Positions 1-9,669 of a stretch of DNA of 64,000 nt are shown here, one piece after another. The position numbers and the translations under genes are program-made. The DNA is from Burkholderia sp. NRF60-BP8 (GTDB lineage Bacteria > Pseudomonadota > Gammaproteobacteria > Burkholderiales > Burkholderiaceae), in NCBI RefSeq assembly GCF_001522585.2, contig NZ_CP013372.1, forward strand, positions 2,480,001 to 2,544,000. Reading direction: 5' to 3'. The notes under the pieces are model-generated. The model had not been told where the DNA came from. It ran no database searches and saw only the letters and a list, made by a program, of their open reading frames with translations. Numbering within the stretch: position 1 is the first letter of the stretch; the number at the start of each line of letters is the position of its first letter.

Positions 1-51
1 AGGGCCCGGCGCGGCATCGGTCAGGGAAATATCGGGAAGCGCTGCATTCAT
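1..51 (-). CDS. 5' end of a gene cut by the window edge (possibly FolE2-type GTP cyclohydrolase)
   Basis: Reading leftward from an ATG at 51, 17 codons stay open to the edge (MNAALPDISLTDAAPGP). The frame begins 60 bases past the stop of the CobW-family gene and runs in the same direction, so it is probably the next gene of that operon. Too little is visible to identify it by homology. The Zur-like site upstream of the CobW gene suggests a zinc-independent paralogue such as FolE2, which commonly sits in Zur regulons and starts with a low-complexity N-terminus, but this is inference from context. No strong ribosome binding site is visible. Confidence 0.35.
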   Translation of the reverse strand, partial: MNAALPDISLTDAAPGP

Positions 52-111
52 GTCTGGAATCCGGTGGAGCGCCTTCTCCATCCGGATCGATGCAGGCAGC
101 GCGCGTTCAGG

Positions 112-1320
112 TCAGGGCCAGTCGCGAAACGGGTTGTCCCACGTGGTCCAGTGTTCGGGGCCGGTCGCCATCTCGGCGTCGGTCAGCAGACACGCGTCGA
201 AGCGCGCGCGCAGCGCCGGCTCGTCCATGTCCATGCCGATCAGCACGAGTTCCTGCCGTGCGTCGCCGACGTGCTCGTCCCAGCGCGCGCGGATCTGCGC
301 GACGGCTTCCGGATCCTGCGGCCAGCGCTCGGGCGGCACCGCCGCCCACCAGTGGCCGGCGGGCCCGTGCCGCGCGACCGCGCCCGCCTGCGACCACGAA
401 CCGGCGACGGTCGGATGCGTGGCCAGCCAGAAGAACCCCTTCGAGCGGACGACGCCCGGCCATTCGCTTTCGACGAGATCGAGGAAGCGCTGCGGATGGA
501 ACGGCCGCCGCGCGCGATAGACGAAGCTGCGAATGCCGTATTCGTCGGTCTCCGGCGTGTGCGTGCCACGCAGCTCCTGCAGCCAGCCCGGCGCGCGCGA
601 CGCCGCGTCGAAGTCGAACAGGCCCGTGTCGAGCACACGTTCGAGCGGCACCTTGCCGAATTCGGCGATCTCGATCCGCGCTCGCGGGTTCAGCCCGCGC
701 AGCAGTGCGACCAGCCGCTCGCGCGCGCTGTCGTCGATCAGGTCGATCTTGTTGATCACGAGCACGTCGCAGAACTCGATCTGGTCGATCAGCAGATCGA
801 CGACCGTGCGCGCGTCCTCGTCGCCCATCGACTCGCCGCGCGATTGCAGGCTGTCGCGCGACGCGTAGTCGCGCAGGAAATTGAACGCGTCGACCACCGT
901 CACCATCGTGTCGAGCCGCGCGACTTCGCCGAGACTGCGGCCGTCCTCGCCTTCGAACGTGAACGTCTCGGCCACCGGCAGCGGCTCCGAGATGCCGGTC
1001 GATTCGATCACGAGTTGATCGAAGCGCCCTTCGCGCGCGAGCCGGTCGACCTCGATCAGCAGATCCTCGCGCAGCGTGCAGCAGATGCAACCGTTGCTCA
1101 TCTCGACCAGCTTCTCGTCGGTGCGCGACAGCCCCGCGCCGCCGTCGCGCACGAGCGCGGCGTCGATGTTGACCTCGGACATGTCGTTGACGATCACCGC
1201 GACGCGACGGCCCTCGCGATTGTTGAGGATGTGGTTGAGCAGCGTCGTCTTGCCGGCGCCGAGAAAGCCGGACAGGACGGTCACGGGAAGCCGCGTGGAC
1301 GGGTGAAGGGCGGGACTCAT
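112..1320 (-). CDS. CobW/COG0523-family GTPase (putative zinc metallochaperone)
   Basis: A 402-residue cytosolic P-loop GTPase of the COG0523 family, whose members deliver metals (zinc, cobalt, iron) to target proteins. The Walker A motif [15 protein letters not shown] lies close to the N-terminus, and the family's CxCC metal-binding motif is present as [21 protein letters not shown] gives the guanine-specificity NKxD motif, and a CobW C-terminal domain follows. The ATG at 1320 places the Walker A about 16 residues in, as is usual. A 41-bp palindrome about 30-70 bases upstream resembles a Zur operator, which favours a role in zinc limitation (ZigA/ZagA type) over cobalamin synthesis; no cobalamin genes are nearby. 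The operon probably continues into the partial gene at the left edge. Confidence 0.9.
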   Translation of the reverse strand: MSPALHPSTRLPVTVLSGFLGAGKTTLLNHILNNREGRRVAVIVNDMSEVNIDAALVRDGGAGLSRTDEKLVEMSNGCICCTLREDLLIEVDRLAREGRFDQLVIESTGISEPLPVAETFTFEGEDGRSLGEVARLDTMVTVVDAFNFLRDYASRDSLQSRGESMGDEDARTVVDLLIDQIEFCDVLVINKIDLIDDSARERLVALLRGLNPRARIEIAEFGKVPLERVLDTGLFDFDAASRAPGWLQELRGTHTPETDEYGIRSFVYRARRPFHPQRFLDLVESEWPGVVRSKGFFWLATHPTVAGSWSQAGAVARHGPAGHWWAAVPPERWPQDPEAVAQIRARWDEHVGDARQELVLIGMDMDEPALRARFDACLLTDAEMATGPEHWTTWDNPFRDWP

Positions 1321-1350
1321 CGGGCAATTCCGGAACGGGACGTTGGGGAT

Positions 1351-1391
1351 GAAATGATATATTGTATCGCTACGATATAACATATCATTTC
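1351..1391 (-). promoter_or_regulatory. Large palindrome, candidate Zur operator
   Basis: Arms of 19 bases (1351-1369 and 1373-1391) match at 17 of 19 positions around a 3-base centre. The outer arms read GAAATGATAT and ATATCATTTC, and the right half holds a GTTATA-like half-site on the minus strand. It is strongly AT-rich inside very GC-rich DNA and sits just upstream of the CobW-family GTPase start at 1320. Zur sites in proteobacteria are AT-rich palindromes of GTTATA/TATAAC type, and COG0523 genes are frequent Zur targets. The assignment to Zur is inference. Confidence 0.65.
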
Positions 1392-1475
1392 GGACGTCCA
1401 GCAGGCCGGCTCGTCGATGCGGCAACAGCGAAAGCAGCAGCACACGGCGCCGTGCCGGTGCCGCCGCGCTGCGTA

Positions 1476-2687
1476 TCACGTATAGAGCGACGCGGGCGGC
1501 AATTCCGCGGTGAGCGCGAACCGGCCCACGTCGCGCAGCCGATAGTCGAGCGGATCGTGCAGCGTATGCGTGCGCGCATTCCGCCAGAAGCGGTCGAGGC
1601 CGAGCGATGCGGCCGTCGCGCGCGCGCCGCACGCATCGAACAGCGCCTCGCCGTTGTCGAGCGCCGCGCGCTGCGCGACGATCTTCGCTTCCGATACCGC
1701 GAGCGCGACTTCGGCGCGTTCGTCGGCCGTCAGCGCATCCTGCCGCGCCCACGCGTGCTGCAACGCGTCGGCCGCGCGATCGGCCAGCGCGGCCGCGGCA
1801 ATCGCGCGCACGCGCATGTCGCCGAAGCGCTGGAGCGTGTACGGATCGTCTTCGGCCCGCTCGACGTTCGAGTGAATCCACGGGCGGCCATGCTGCCGCA
1901 CGTAGTCGCGCGCCTCGTCCAGCGCGCCTTCCGCCAGGCCGACGAACAGGTTCGTCAGCACGAGCTGCGACACGAGCGTGCGCAGCGTCGCGCGCGGCGT
2001 TGGCGGCGTCTCGGAACGATGCAGCACCTCGTCCGCCGCGAGCGCCACGCCGGCGAAGCGCACGCTGCCGCTGTCGGTCTGGCGCTGGCCGATCGGGTCC
2101 CAATCCTCGTTGACCGCGATCCCCACCCGATCGGTCGGCACCACGCCGAACACGGTCCGGCCGGTGGTCGGATCGTGCGCGGACACCGTCATCCGCTGCG
2201 AGCCGCGCGTGCCGGAGCAGAAGCCCTTCACGCCGTCGAGCCGGTAGCCGCCGTCGGGCGTCGCCGTGGCCACGAGCCGCGTGTCGAGCGGATTGACCGC
2301 GTTGCCCCACCACCAGCGCTCGTCGACCGTGCCGCGCAGGTAGCGCTCGCGCTGCGCGGCGCTGCCCCACACGTCGACGCTCACCACTTGCAGGCACTGG
2401 AACCCGACGAGATGCGCGAGCGCGCTGTCGACCCGCGCGACCTGCCGAATGATGTCGTAGATCGCGGGCCACGCCGCTTCCTGACCGCCGAATGCGCGCG
2501 GCACCGCGAGCGTCAGCAGGCCCGCATCGGCGAGCCACTGCTTCTCCTGTGCCGCATGACCGCCCGCGCGGTCGCGCTCGGCGGCGCTCGCGCGCAGTGC
2601 GTCGATCGCGCGCGCGAGCGCAGCGCGGTCGACGGCCGGCGTATCGGTATCCGGCGCGAGGGTCGCCGGACGGCGTGGATCGTTCAT
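1476..2687 (-). CDS. Acyl-CoA dehydrogenase-fold flavoprotein, SfnB/DszC type
   Basis: 403 residues with the acyl-CoA dehydrogenase fold: an all-helical N-terminal part, a beta middle domain (about residues 120-230) and a C-terminal helical domain. It resembles the SfnB and DszC group, which act as reduced-flavin-dependent oxidases or oxygenases on sulfur compounds (sulfones, thioethers) rather than as fatty-acid dehydrogenases. It is the last gene of a leftward operon with a DszA-type monooxygenase and a MetNIQ-like importer. Its ATG overlaps the stop of the ferritin-like gene by 4 bases (ATGA), so translation is probably coupled. Substrate unknown; organosulfur oxidation is inferred from context. 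Confidence 0.82.
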   Translation of the reverse strand: MNDPRRPATLAPDTDTPAVDRAALARAIDALRASAAERDRAGGHAAQEKQWLADAGLLTLAVPRAFGGQEAAWPAIYDIIRQVARVDSALAHLVGFQCLQVVSVDVWGSAAQRERYLRGTVDERWWWGNAVNPLDTRLVATATPDGGYRLDGVKGFCSGTRGSQRMTVSAHDPTTGRTVFGVVPTDRVGIAVNEDWDPIGQRQTDSGSVRFAGVALAADEVLHRSETPPTPRATLRTLVSQLVLTNLFVGLAEGALDEARDYVRQHGRPWIHSNVERAEDDPYTLQRFGDMRVRAIAAAALADRAADALQHAWARQDALTADERAEVALAVSEAKIVAQRAALDNGEALFDACGARATAASLGLDRFWRNARTHTLHDPLDYRLRDVGRFALTAELPPASLYT

Positions 2688-3526
2688 GCGACGGCTTCCT
2701 GTTCAGCGGTTTCGCCCGACAGCGGTACGAGCGCGCCGAGCCGGCGGCCGGTCAGCCGCGACAGGATCTCGCGCCGCCAGTCGTCGTAGATCGCACGATA
2801 TTCCGCGATATCCGCGCCGAACACCAGCGCGGTGTGCGCGTACTCGTCGTGCAGGTAGCCGTCGAGCCGCGCCTGGGTTTCCTCGTCGGCCGCGATCACG
2901 CGATCGATCAGCGCGTCGCGCTCGGCGGCCGGCAGCGCCTGTAACGTGTCGAACCACCACTGGACGATCTGCACGCGATGCCACTCCTCGTCCGGGCGAA
3001 TCCGGTTCTCGCCGTGCTCGCGCATCGCGCTGTCGCCGATGCGGCCGGTCTTGCGCTGAATCCACAGCTTCGCGAGGATGTGCAGCTCGTAATGCCATTC
3101 GAACGCGAGAAACCCCGCGACGTCGCGCACCGCGATGTCGCCGATGCGCGCCCAGTGCGCGGCGACGAGCCGGTCGACTTCCGGCAACGGATCGCGCCCG
3201 GTGAGTGCGGTCACGCGCTCGCGGCCGATCGCCGCATGCGCGCCGTCGTCGCCGAGCTGGCGCGACAGGATCAGCTGGAAATGCGGATCGTCGCGGAACA
3301 GCGTGTCGATCGCCTTCGCGACGACCTGCACGATGAACAGGTCGTGCGACGCCATCTTCGTGTAGTAGTCGGCGACGGCGGCCAGCTCGTCGTCGTTGCG
3401 CGGCTCGCGCGGCGGCGTCGCCAATTTGTCGGGGAAGTCCGGACGATGGCGTCGCGCCACGTCGAGAAACAGCGCTTCCTCGAATTGTCCGTTCCATTCG
3501 CGCGGCGCGCCGAGGGGCAAGGTCAT
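2684..3526 (-). CDS. Ferritin-like (putative di-metal) protein of the sulfur operon
   Basis: A 280-residue, almost wholly helical soluble protein. Glu/His-rich helices (EWHYELH around residue 145, DEEWHRVQ around 180, [10 protein letters not shown] around 230) look like the ligands of a four-helix ferritin-type di-iron or di-manganese site. No signal peptide is seen. It lies between the ABC permease and the SfnB/DszC-like flavoprotein and shares an ATGA overlap with the latter, so it is probably part of the same pathway. A role as oxygenase, reductase or metal store cannot be chosen from sequence. The family is not one with an established function known to me. Confidence 0.7.
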   Translation of the reverse strand: MTLPLGAPREWNGQFEEALFLDVARRHRPDFPDKLATPPREPRNDDELAAVADYYTKMASHDLFIVQVVAKAIDTLFRDDPHFQLILSRQLGDDGAHAAIGRERVTALTGRDPLPEVDRLVAAHWARIGDIAVRDVAGFLAFEWHYELHILAKLWIQRKTGRIGDSAMREHGENRIRPDEEWHRVQIVQWWFDTLQALPAAERDALIDRVIAADEETQARLDGYLHDEYAHTALVFGADIAEYRAIYDDWRREILSRLTGRRLGALVPLSGETAEQEAVA

Positions 3527-3579
3527 CGTTTTTCTCTCTCAGGATCATGAAGGAAGCGAGCGGACGCTCGTGGCGTCGC

Positions 3580-4236
3580 TCAGGTACGCCGGGTCACGCG
3601 TCGGACCAGGCGGTCGCCCGTGATTTGCACGGCCGAGACGAGCGCGATCAGGATCACGATCACGGTCGCCATGACGGTGGTGTCGAAACGTTGATAGCCG
3701 TAGCGGATCGCGAGATCGCCGAGGCCGCCCGCGCCGACGGCGCCCGCCATCGCGGTCGAGCCGATCAGCGCGACGACGGTGATCGTGAAGCCGCCGAGCA
3801 TGCCGGGCAGCGCTTCGGGCAGCAGCACGTGCCACACGATGTGGCGACGCTTCGCGCCCATCGCGAGCGCGGCCTCGATCAGCCCGCGATCGACTTCGCG
3901 CAGGCTCACTTCGGCGATCCGCGCGAAGAACGGGATCGCGGCGATCGACAGCGGCACGACGGCCGCCCAGACACCGATCGTCGTGCCGATCAGCACGCGC
4001 GTGAACGGCAGCAGCGCGACCAGCAGGATGATGAACGGCGTCGAGCGGAACACGTTGACGAGCGCGCCGAGCACCGCGTTCACGCCGCGCCGCGCGTAGA
4101 TGCCGCCGGGCGCGGTGGTCACGAGAATCACCGCGAGCGGGATGCCGACCAGCGCGGCGATCGCGGCCGACGCGGCGACCATCGACAGCGTGTCGCGGAT
4201 CGCGTCGAGCAGTTCGGGCCACCAGAGCTCAAACAT
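3580..4236 (-). CDS. metI: ABC transporter permease, MetI family
   Basis: 218 residues with about five to six membrane segments and the inner-membrane permease coupling loop ([25 protein letters not shown], which contacts the ATPase). Length and pattern match MetI, the permease of the methionine uptake transporter family. The ATG at 4236 gives the usual MetI length and overlaps the end of metN by 8 bases. Because the operon also encodes two flavin-dependent monooxygenase-type proteins, the imported substrate may be an organosulfur compound other than methionine. Confidence 0.88.
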   Translation of the reverse strand: MFELWWPELLDAIRDTLSMVAASAAIAALVGIPLAVILVTTAPGGIYARRGVNAVLGALVNVFRSTPFIILLVALLPFTRVLIGTTIGVWAAVVPLSIAAIPFFARIAEVSLREVDRGLIEAALAMGAKRRHIVWHVLLPEALPGMLGGFTITVVALIGSTAMAGAVGAGGLGDLAIRYGYQRFDTTVMATVIVILIALVSAVQITGDRLVRRVTRRT

Positions 4237-5407
4237 AGCCGAGCACCTCCGCGCGATTCGCATGGCGGCGCGCGCGTTCGAGCAGCGCGGCGACCGCACC
4301 GCCGCGCGCCGCCGACGGGCCGGCGTCGTCCGCACGCGGCGTCGCGGCGATCACGAGTCGTCCCTGCGCATGCCCGCGGATGCTTTCGATGCCGCCGTGC
4401 AGGAACCGCACGGAGCCGCCGAGCGCCGCCGCGAGCGCGCCGACGTCCGGCTCGCCGCCGCTCTCGCCCGTATAGCGGACGTCGAGCACGATCTGCGCGC
4501 CGTCGGGCAGCGCGGCCGGCTCGGGCAGCGGCCGCACGCGCGCGGCCAGCTCGGCCGGCAGGTCGTACCCGAGCGTGCTCAGCAGCGCGCGCGTCGCACC
4601 GTGGCGCGGATCGCCGAACACGCGCCACACCGGCCCCGTTTCGACGACCTCGCCCTGTTCGATCACCGCCACGGTGTCGCACACCGCGCGGATCACCTCC
4701 ATCTCGTGCGTGATCAGCACGATCGTCAGCCCGAGGCGGCGATTGATGTCCGCGAGCAGCGCGAGGATCGATTGCGTGGTCTCCGGATCGAGCGCCGACG
4801 TCGCCTCGTCGCACAGCAGCACCTCGGGATCGTGCACGAGCGCCCGCGCAATGCCGACACGCTGCTTCTGTCCGCCCGACAGGCTCGCCGGATACGCATC
4901 GCGCTTCGCGGCGAGCCCGACGAGATCGAGCAGCGCCTCGACCTTGCGCACGCGCTCCGCCTTCGGTACGCCGGCAATCTTCAGCGGCAGCGCGACGTTC
5001 TCGAACACCGTCTTCGCGGACAGCAGGTTGAAATGCTGGAACACCATGCCGGTGCGGCGCCGCAACGCGACGAGGCCGTCCTCGTCGAGCGTGCCGACGT
5101 CGACGCCCTGCACGCGCACGCGGCCCGAGCTCGGCCGTTCGAGGCCGTTCACGAGCCGCAGCAGCGTCGACTTGCCGGCCCCGCTGCGGCCGATGATCCC
5201 GAACACCTCGCCGCGCCGCACGTCGAGCGTCACGTCGCGCAGCGCGGCGGCGTGGCCGCGCGGCGTCGCGAACACCTTGCCGACCTGCTCCAGCGACACG
5301 GCCGCGCCATCGGCCGGCGCGGCCGTTTCCTCATGCGCCGTCGCAGCGGCGCCGGCGCGCACGGCCGATGCCTCGATGAAACCCAGCGTATCGAACAATT
5401 GCGTCAT
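4229..5407 (-). CDS. metN: ABC transporter ATP-binding protein, MetN family
   Basis: 392 residues. Walker A (GRSGAGKS), Q-loop (GMVFQHFN), signature (LSGGQKQRV), Walker B ([12 protein letters not shown]) and the switch histidine (ITHE) are all present. A C-terminal domain of about 90 residues matches the NIL ligand-sensing domain of MetN, which allows inhibition by imported substrate. Unusually, about 35 residues rich in Ala/Glu precede the ATPase domain ([10 protein letters not shown]); the start could lie further in. It stands between the FMN monooxygenase gene and metI. Confidence 0.9.
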   Translation of the reverse strand: MTQLFDTLGFIEASAVRAGAAATAHEETAAPADGAAVSLEQVGKVFATPRGHAAALRDVTLDVRRGEVFGIIGRSGAGKSTLLRLVNGLERPSSGRVRVQGVDVGTLDEDGLVALRRRTGMVFQHFNLLSAKTVFENVALPLKIAGVPKAERVRKVEALLDLVGLAAKRDAYPASLSGGQKQRVGIARALVHDPEVLLCDEATSALDPETTQSILALLADINRRLGLTIVLITHEMEVIRAVCDTVAVIEQGEVVETGPVWRVFGDPRHGATRALLSTLGYDLPAELAARVRPLPEPAALPDGAQIVLDVRYTGESGGEPDVGALAAALGGSVRFLHGGIESIRGHAQGRLVIAATPRADDAGPSAARGGAVAALLERARRHANRAEVLGYV

Positions 5408-5425
5408 CGCTTCGCTCCGTCACGT

Positions 5426-6838
5426 TCAGGCATGCGCGGGATGCGCGGATTCGGATACGGCCGTCGGCCGGTGCTGCGCGCCGGTGTGCCACGCGGGCAG
5501 CCGCGGGCCTGCGCCGAACAGCTTCTCGCGCAGCGTCGGCGCGGGATCGTAGTCTTCCTTGTAGACGCCGCGGTTCTGCAACTCGGGCACGACCCAATCG
5601 ACGAAATCCTCGAACGATTCCGGCATCACGGTGCGCGTCAGGTTGAAGCCGTCGATGCCCGTCTCGTCGATCCACGACTGCAGCTCGTCCGCGACCTGCG
5701 ACGGCGAACCGACGATCGGCGCATAACGGCCGCCGAGCGACATCTGCTCGAGCATCCGGCGCACCGTCCACGTGCCGGTCGTGCTCTTGCGCGAGATCGC
5801 GTCGACCGCCGACTGGATCGAATCGGTCTTCACGTACGAGATCGGCTCGTCGAGACCGTATTTCGCGAAGTCGATGCCGGTCGAGCTCGCGAAGTGCGCG
5901 AGGCCGGCTTCCGGGCTCGCGTAGCGCCGGTACTCGTCGAATTTCTCGCGCGCGAGCCGCTCGGTCTCGGCGGTCACGACGCTCACCCCGGCGAAAATCC
6001 TGATCGACGCCGGGTCGCGCCCCTGCCGCGCGGCGGCCGCGCGGATGTCGAGCGCCGCCGCGCGCGCCGCGGCCTTGCTCTGTCCGTTCACGAACACGCA
6101 TTCCGCGTGGCGGCCCGCGAACTCGACGCCGCGCGCGGACGAGCCGGCCTGGTACAGCACCGGCGTGCGCTGCAGCGACGGTTCGCTCAGATGAATCGCA
6201 TCGATCGAATAGAACGGGCCGTCGTGCTTCACGCGCCGCACCTTGCCCGGCTGCGCGAACACACGCGCCTGCGCGTCGCGGATCACCGCATCGTCGTCCC
6301 AACTCCGTTCCCACAACTTGTAGACGACGTCCATGTAATCGTCGGCGCGCTCGTAGCGGTCGTCGTGGCCGATCTGCTGCGCGAGGCCCATCCCGCGCGC
6401 GGCGCTGTCGAGGTAGCCGGTGACGATGTTCCAGCCCACGCGCCCTTTCGTCAGATGATCGAGCGTCGACATGCGGCGCGCGAACAGGTACGGCGGCTCG
6501 TAGGTCAGGTTCGCGGTCACGCCGAAGCCGAGATGCCGCGTGACCTGCGCCATCGCCGGCACGAGCAGCAGCGGATCGTTGACGGGCACCTGCACCGATT
6601 CGCGCAGTGCGACGTCCGGGCTGCCGCCGAACACGTCGTACACGCCGACGATGTCCGCGAGAAAGATCCCGTCGAATTTGCCGCGTTCGAGCGTCTTCGC
6701 GAGATCGGCCCAGTACTCGAGATCGGTGTAGTGCGCGGAGCGGTCGCGCGGATGCGTCCACAGCCCGTGGTTGATGTGCCCGACGCAGTTCATGTTGAAC
6801 GCGTTGAGCAGAATCTTCTTGCGGTTCGCCGTCGTCAT
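5426..6838 (-). CDS. FMN-dependent monooxygenase, NtaA/SnaA/DszA family
   Basis: 470 residues with the bacterial luciferase-like fold. Features of the NtaA/SnaA/DszA group are visible: the N-terminal strand MNCVGHINHGLWTHP, the TFERGKFDGIFLAD-like segment, and GRVGWNIVTGYLDSAARG, which binds reduced FMN. These enzymes use FMNH2 supplied by a separate reductase to cleave C-S or C-N bonds; DszA opens dibenzothiophene sulfone. Placement between a MetQ-like and a MetN-like gene suggests a sulfone or sulfonate substrate. The start at 6838 is chosen over the ATG at 6856 because the latter overlaps metQ; a G-rich stretch lies just upstream. No flavin reductase gene is nearby. Confidence 0.87.
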   Translation of the reverse strand: MTTANRKKILLNAFNMNCVGHINHGLWTHPRDRSAHYTDLEYWADLAKTLERGKFDGIFLADIVGVYDVFGGSPDVALRESVQVPVNDPLLLVPAMAQVTRHLGFGVTANLTYEPPYLFARRMSTLDHLTKGRVGWNIVTGYLDSAARGMGLAQQIGHDDRYERADDYMDVVYKLWERSWDDDAVIRDAQARVFAQPGKVRRVKHDGPFYSIDAIHLSEPSLQRTPVLYQAGSSARGVEFAGRHAECVFVNGQSKAAARAAALDIRAAAARQGRDPASIRIFAGVSVVTAETERLAREKFDEYRRYASPEAGLAHFASSTGIDFAKYGLDEPISYVKTDSIQSAVDAISRKSTTGTWTVRRMLEQMSLGGRYAPIVGSPSQVADELQSWIDETGIDGFNLTRTVMPESFEDFVDWVVPELQNRGVYKEDYDPAPTLREKLFGAGPRLPAWHTGAQHRPTAVSESAHPAHA

Positions 6839-6849
6839 GTCGCCCCCCG

Positions 6850-7692
6850 TCACCATGCGATCGCGTACAACGAGCCGAACGCGTTGTCGAGCGCTTTACG
6901 CACGGCCGGCGAGTGCTGGTAGATCGCGATGAACTTGCGGATGCGCGGATCGTTCGCGCTCTCGGGCCGCACGACCCACTGGATCGCGAAGTTCTTGTTC
7001 TCGGTGCCGTCGAACAGCAGCGCGCCGTTCGGGTCGGTCGTGCCCGCGAGCTTGATGAAGCTCGGGTAGCCCTGCGCGAGGTCGACGTCGTCGAGCGAGC
7101 GCGCGAGCTGCGACGCTTCGAGCGGAATGATCTTCAGGTGCTTCGGATTGGCGACGATGTCGTGCGTTGTCGCACGGTAGTCGGCGCCCGGCTTCAGCGT
7201 GATCAGCCCCGCGCGCTGCAGCAGCAACAGCCCGCGCCCGCCGTTGACCGGGTCGTTCGCGATCGCGACGCGCGCGCCGTCCTTCAGCTCGGCGAAGCTT
7301 TTCACCTTCTTCGAATAGAGGCCGATCTTCATGATCGTGCCGGGCGCGATCGCGATGAAATCGTAGCCGCCCTGCTTCTTCGCGTTCTCGAGAAACGGGA
7401 TGTGCTGGAAGTAGTTGACGTCGATGTCCTTGTTCGCGAGCGCCGCGTTCGGCGTATTCCAGTCGGTGAATTCGACGATCTTCACGTCGAGGCCCTGCGC
7501 CTTCGCCTCCTTCGCGGCGATCTTCAGCGCCTCGATCTGCGGGCTGGTCGAGATGCCGACCTTCAGCGGCGCGGTGTCGGCGCGCGCGCCGTTCGGCAGC
7601 ACGAGGCCGAGCCACGCCGCGAGCAGCGCGGCCGTCAGCAGGCGGGCCACGCGGCCGGCGGAAAAGCGGGCGGAAAAAACGGGATGCAGCAT
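6850..7692 (-). CDS. metQ: ABC transporter substrate-binding protein, MetQ/NlpA family
   Basis: 280 residues with an N-terminal signal segment (about residues 10-35) followed by a two-lobed periplasmic binding fold of the MetQ/NlpA family (PLKVGISTSPQ, NYFQHIPFL, VAIANDPVNGGRGLLLL). The signal peptide has no cysteine, so unlike E. coli MetQ this one is probably a free periplasmic protein. The ATG at 7692 follows an AGGAGAG ribosome site 9 bases upstream. It is the first gene of the leftward sulfur operon; its promoter must lie in 7693-8100. Confidence 0.85.
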   Translation of the reverse strand: MLHPVFSARFSAGRVARLLTAALLAAWLGLVLPNGARADTAPLKVGISTSPQIEALKIAAKEAKAQGLDVKIVEFTDWNTPNAALANKDIDVNYFQHIPFLENAKKQGGYDFIAIAPGTIMKIGLYSKKVKSFAELKDGARVAIANDPVNGGRGLLLLQRAGLITLKPGADYRATTHDIVANPKHLKIIPLEASQLARSLDDVDLAQGYPSFIKLAGTTDPNGALLFDGTENKNFAIQWVVRPESANDPRIRKFIAIYQHSPAVRKALDNAFGSLYAIAW

Positions 7693-7977
7693 GGAAACCA
7701 CTCTCCTGTCCAAGGACGGTATCGACGGATGAGCGACGCCGCGGCGAACGCACGGGCGCTCTCCGGACAGTCGTCGTTGCATCGGAAAAGGATCAGCCGA
7801 TGATAGAGAGCGGCGGCAGGGCGGTCTACGAAGCGATTGTGCGAAGAAAATCGCGCGCGGCGATATGGCGGCCGTCGGGCGCGCTGCGCCGCCCGGCAGA
7901 CCGAATGCCGCCCATGCCGCGCCGATCGCCCGCGCGCGCCGCAGCGGAGCAACGGCCGGCTGCCCGGGCCGCCGCCA

Positions 7978-8024
7978 GGCCGAAATCTCGGCCTGCCCGC
8001 CGCGCCGATTCCGAAATCTCGGCC
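7978..8024 (+). promoter_or_regulatory. Paired CCGAAATCTCGG sites, candidate enhancer for the DctD-like activator
   Basis: The near-palindrome CCGAAATCTCGG occurs twice, at 7980-7991 and 8011-8022. The repeat distance is 31 bases, about three helical turns, so both would lie on the same DNA face. They are 85-130 bases upstream of the sigma-54 promoter at 8108, the usual distance for an NtrC-family activator. The DctD-like regulator encoded at 11546-12907 is the obvious candidate to bind here; that link is inference. Confidence 0.6.
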
Positions 8025-8107
8025 AGCCGGCGTGGAAACCCTTTCCGCAGACGAAACAAATCCCTTATGAATCAATGCATTGAAAATATTCCGGCAAGCC
8101 GCGATGC

Positions 8108-8123
8108 TGGCACGGGGGTTGCA
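8108..8123 (+). promoter_or_regulatory. Sigma-54 (-24/-12) promoter of the hydroxycarboxylate transporter gene
   Basis: TGGCAC, five Gs, then TTGCA: an exact fit to the RpoN consensus (TGGCAC-N5-TTGCA). The predicted start point is about 12 bases further on, near 8134, giving a leader of about 50 bases before the transporter start at 8186. Confidence 0.85.
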
Positions 8124-8185
8124 TAACAGACGGCACACGATGCCGCGAAGCGAATGCAGGCATTCCAAACATCAGGAGACACGTC

Positions 8186-9550
8186 TTGCAGACCTCTATC
8201 CAAACCCCGTCCCAGCCGGAGCCGATTGCCGCCACCGGTCCCGCCACGCGCGAACGTTTCTGGCCGGAAGGCTGGTGGAAGCTGATGGAAATCCGCATCG
8301 GCATCATCCCGCTGCCGGTCTACGTGATCCTGTTCGGGCTGATCGTCGGCTTCGCGGTGACGGGCAAGGTGCCCGGCGAAATCTCGATGGCGATCGCCGT
8401 CCTCGCGTTCTTCGGATTCACCTGCGCGGAACTGGGCAAGCGCCTGCCGCTGCTGCGCAACATCGGCGCGGCCGCGATCTTCGCGACCTTCGTGCCGTCG
8501 GCGCTCACCTATTACCACGTGCTGCCGAAGCCGGTGCTGAACCTGACGGTCGAATTCACGAAGTCGACCAACTTCCTGTACCTGTTCATCGCGTCGATCA
8601 TCGTCGGCAGCATCTTGAGCATGGACCGGCGCGTGCTGATCCAGGGCTTCGTGAAGATCTTCGTCCCGCTCGCGGTCGGCTCCATCGCGGCCGCGATCGT
8701 CGGCACGGCGGTCGGCACCGCGCTCGGCCTCGGCGCACGCCACACGCTGCTGTACATCGTCGTGCCGATCATGGCGGGCGGCGTCGGCGAAGGCGCGATT
8801 CCGCTGTCGATCGGCTATTCGGAACTGATGCACCTGCCGCAAGGCGAGATGTTCGCGATGGTGCTGCCGTCGGTGATGCTCGGCAGCCTGACCGCGATCA
8901 TCCTGTCGGGCGCGCTCGACATGGTCGGCAAGCGCCTGCCGCACCTGACCGGCAACGGTCGCCTGCAAGTCGGAGAAAGCGGCGACATGACGCCGGAAAG
9001 CGAGGAGATCCGCGGCCACGTCGACGTCACGCACATCGCCGGCGCCGGCATCACGGCGATCACGCTGTACCTGGTCGGCCTGATGGCGCACAAGCTGTTC
9101 GGCCTGCCCGCGCCGGTCGCGATGCTGTTCCTCGCGGTGCTGGTGAAGCTCGCGCGTGCGGTGTCGCCGCCGCTGCAGGAAGGCGCGTTCGTCGTCTACA
9201 AGTTCTTCTCGACCGCCGTCACGTATCCGCTGCTGTTCGCGATCGGCGTCGCGATGACGCCGTGGGACAAGCTGACCGCCGCCTTCACGATCGTCAACGT
9301 GGTCACGATCGTGTCGACCGTCGCGACGCTGATGGGCACCGGTTTCGTGGTCGGCCGCCTGTTGAAGATGTACCCTATCGACACCGCAATCGTGAACGCC
9401 TGCCACAGCGGGCAAGGCGGCACCGGCGACGTCGCGATCCTGACCGCCGCGAACCGGATGCAGCTGATGCCGTTCGCGCAGATCGCCACCCGCATCGGCG
9501 GCGCGATCGTCGTCACGGTGACGCTGATCCTGGTCGCGCACTTCGGATAA
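8186..9550 (+). CDS. 2-hydroxycarboxylate transporter (2HCT/CitS family)
   Basis: 454 residues with about 11 membrane segments. The two family re-entrant loop motifs are seen as GGVGEGAIPLS (about residue 197) and GGTGDVAIL (about residue 411), and the N-terminus has the WKLMEIRIGIIPLPVY entry typical of CitS/MaeN transporters. The family imports citrate, malate or related 2-hydroxy acids with sodium or protons, or exchanges them. The start is a TTG at 8186 with CAGGAG 7-8 bases upstream; the first ATG in frame would remove the conserved N-terminus. Expression is probably controlled by the sigma-54 promoter at 8108 and the adjacent two-component pair. Confidence 0.92.
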   Translation: MQTSIQTPSQPEPIAATGPATRERFWPEGWWKLMEIRIGIIPLPVYVILFGLIVGFAVTGKVPGEISMAIAVLAFFGFTCAELGKRLPLLRNIGAAAIFATFVPSALTYYHVLPKPVLNLTVEFTKSTNFLYLFIASIIVGSILSMDRRVLIQGFVKIFVPLAVGSIAAAIVGTAVGTALGLGARHTLLYIVVPIMAGGVGEGAIPLSIGYSELMHLPQGEMFAMVLPSVMLGSLTAIILSGALDMVGKRLPHLTGNGRLQVGESGDMTPESEEIRGHVDVTHIAGAGITAITLYLVGLMAHKLFGLPAPVAMLFLAVLVKLARAVSPPLQEGAFVVYKFFSTAVTYPLLFAIGVAMTPWDKLTAAFTIVNVVTIVSTVATLMGTGFVVGRLLKMYPIDTAIVNACHSGQGGTGDVAILTAANRMQLMPFAQIATRIGGAIVVTVTLILVAHFG

Positions 9551-9669
9551 TGCGCGGCCGCGCGCATCGTCGCGCCGGCTGCCTCGCACGCGCCGCCGCC
9601 GGCCCTGCCGGCGCGCGGCGCGCGTCGTTCAGCGCGGCCAGGGCCGGTTCACGCCGATAGCGGGCTTCG

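Noticed and set aside
1392..1475. The palindrome CACGGCGCCGTG as an operator
   Set aside because: Short, GC-rich, without a spacer, and located after the SfnB-like stop; such palindromes are expected by chance in DNA of this composition.
4100..6922. A 940-codon plus-strand open frame opposite metN and the FMN monooxygenase
   Set aside because: Antisense of well-defined genes with catalytic motifs; no recognisable domain and strongly Arg/Ala/His biased.
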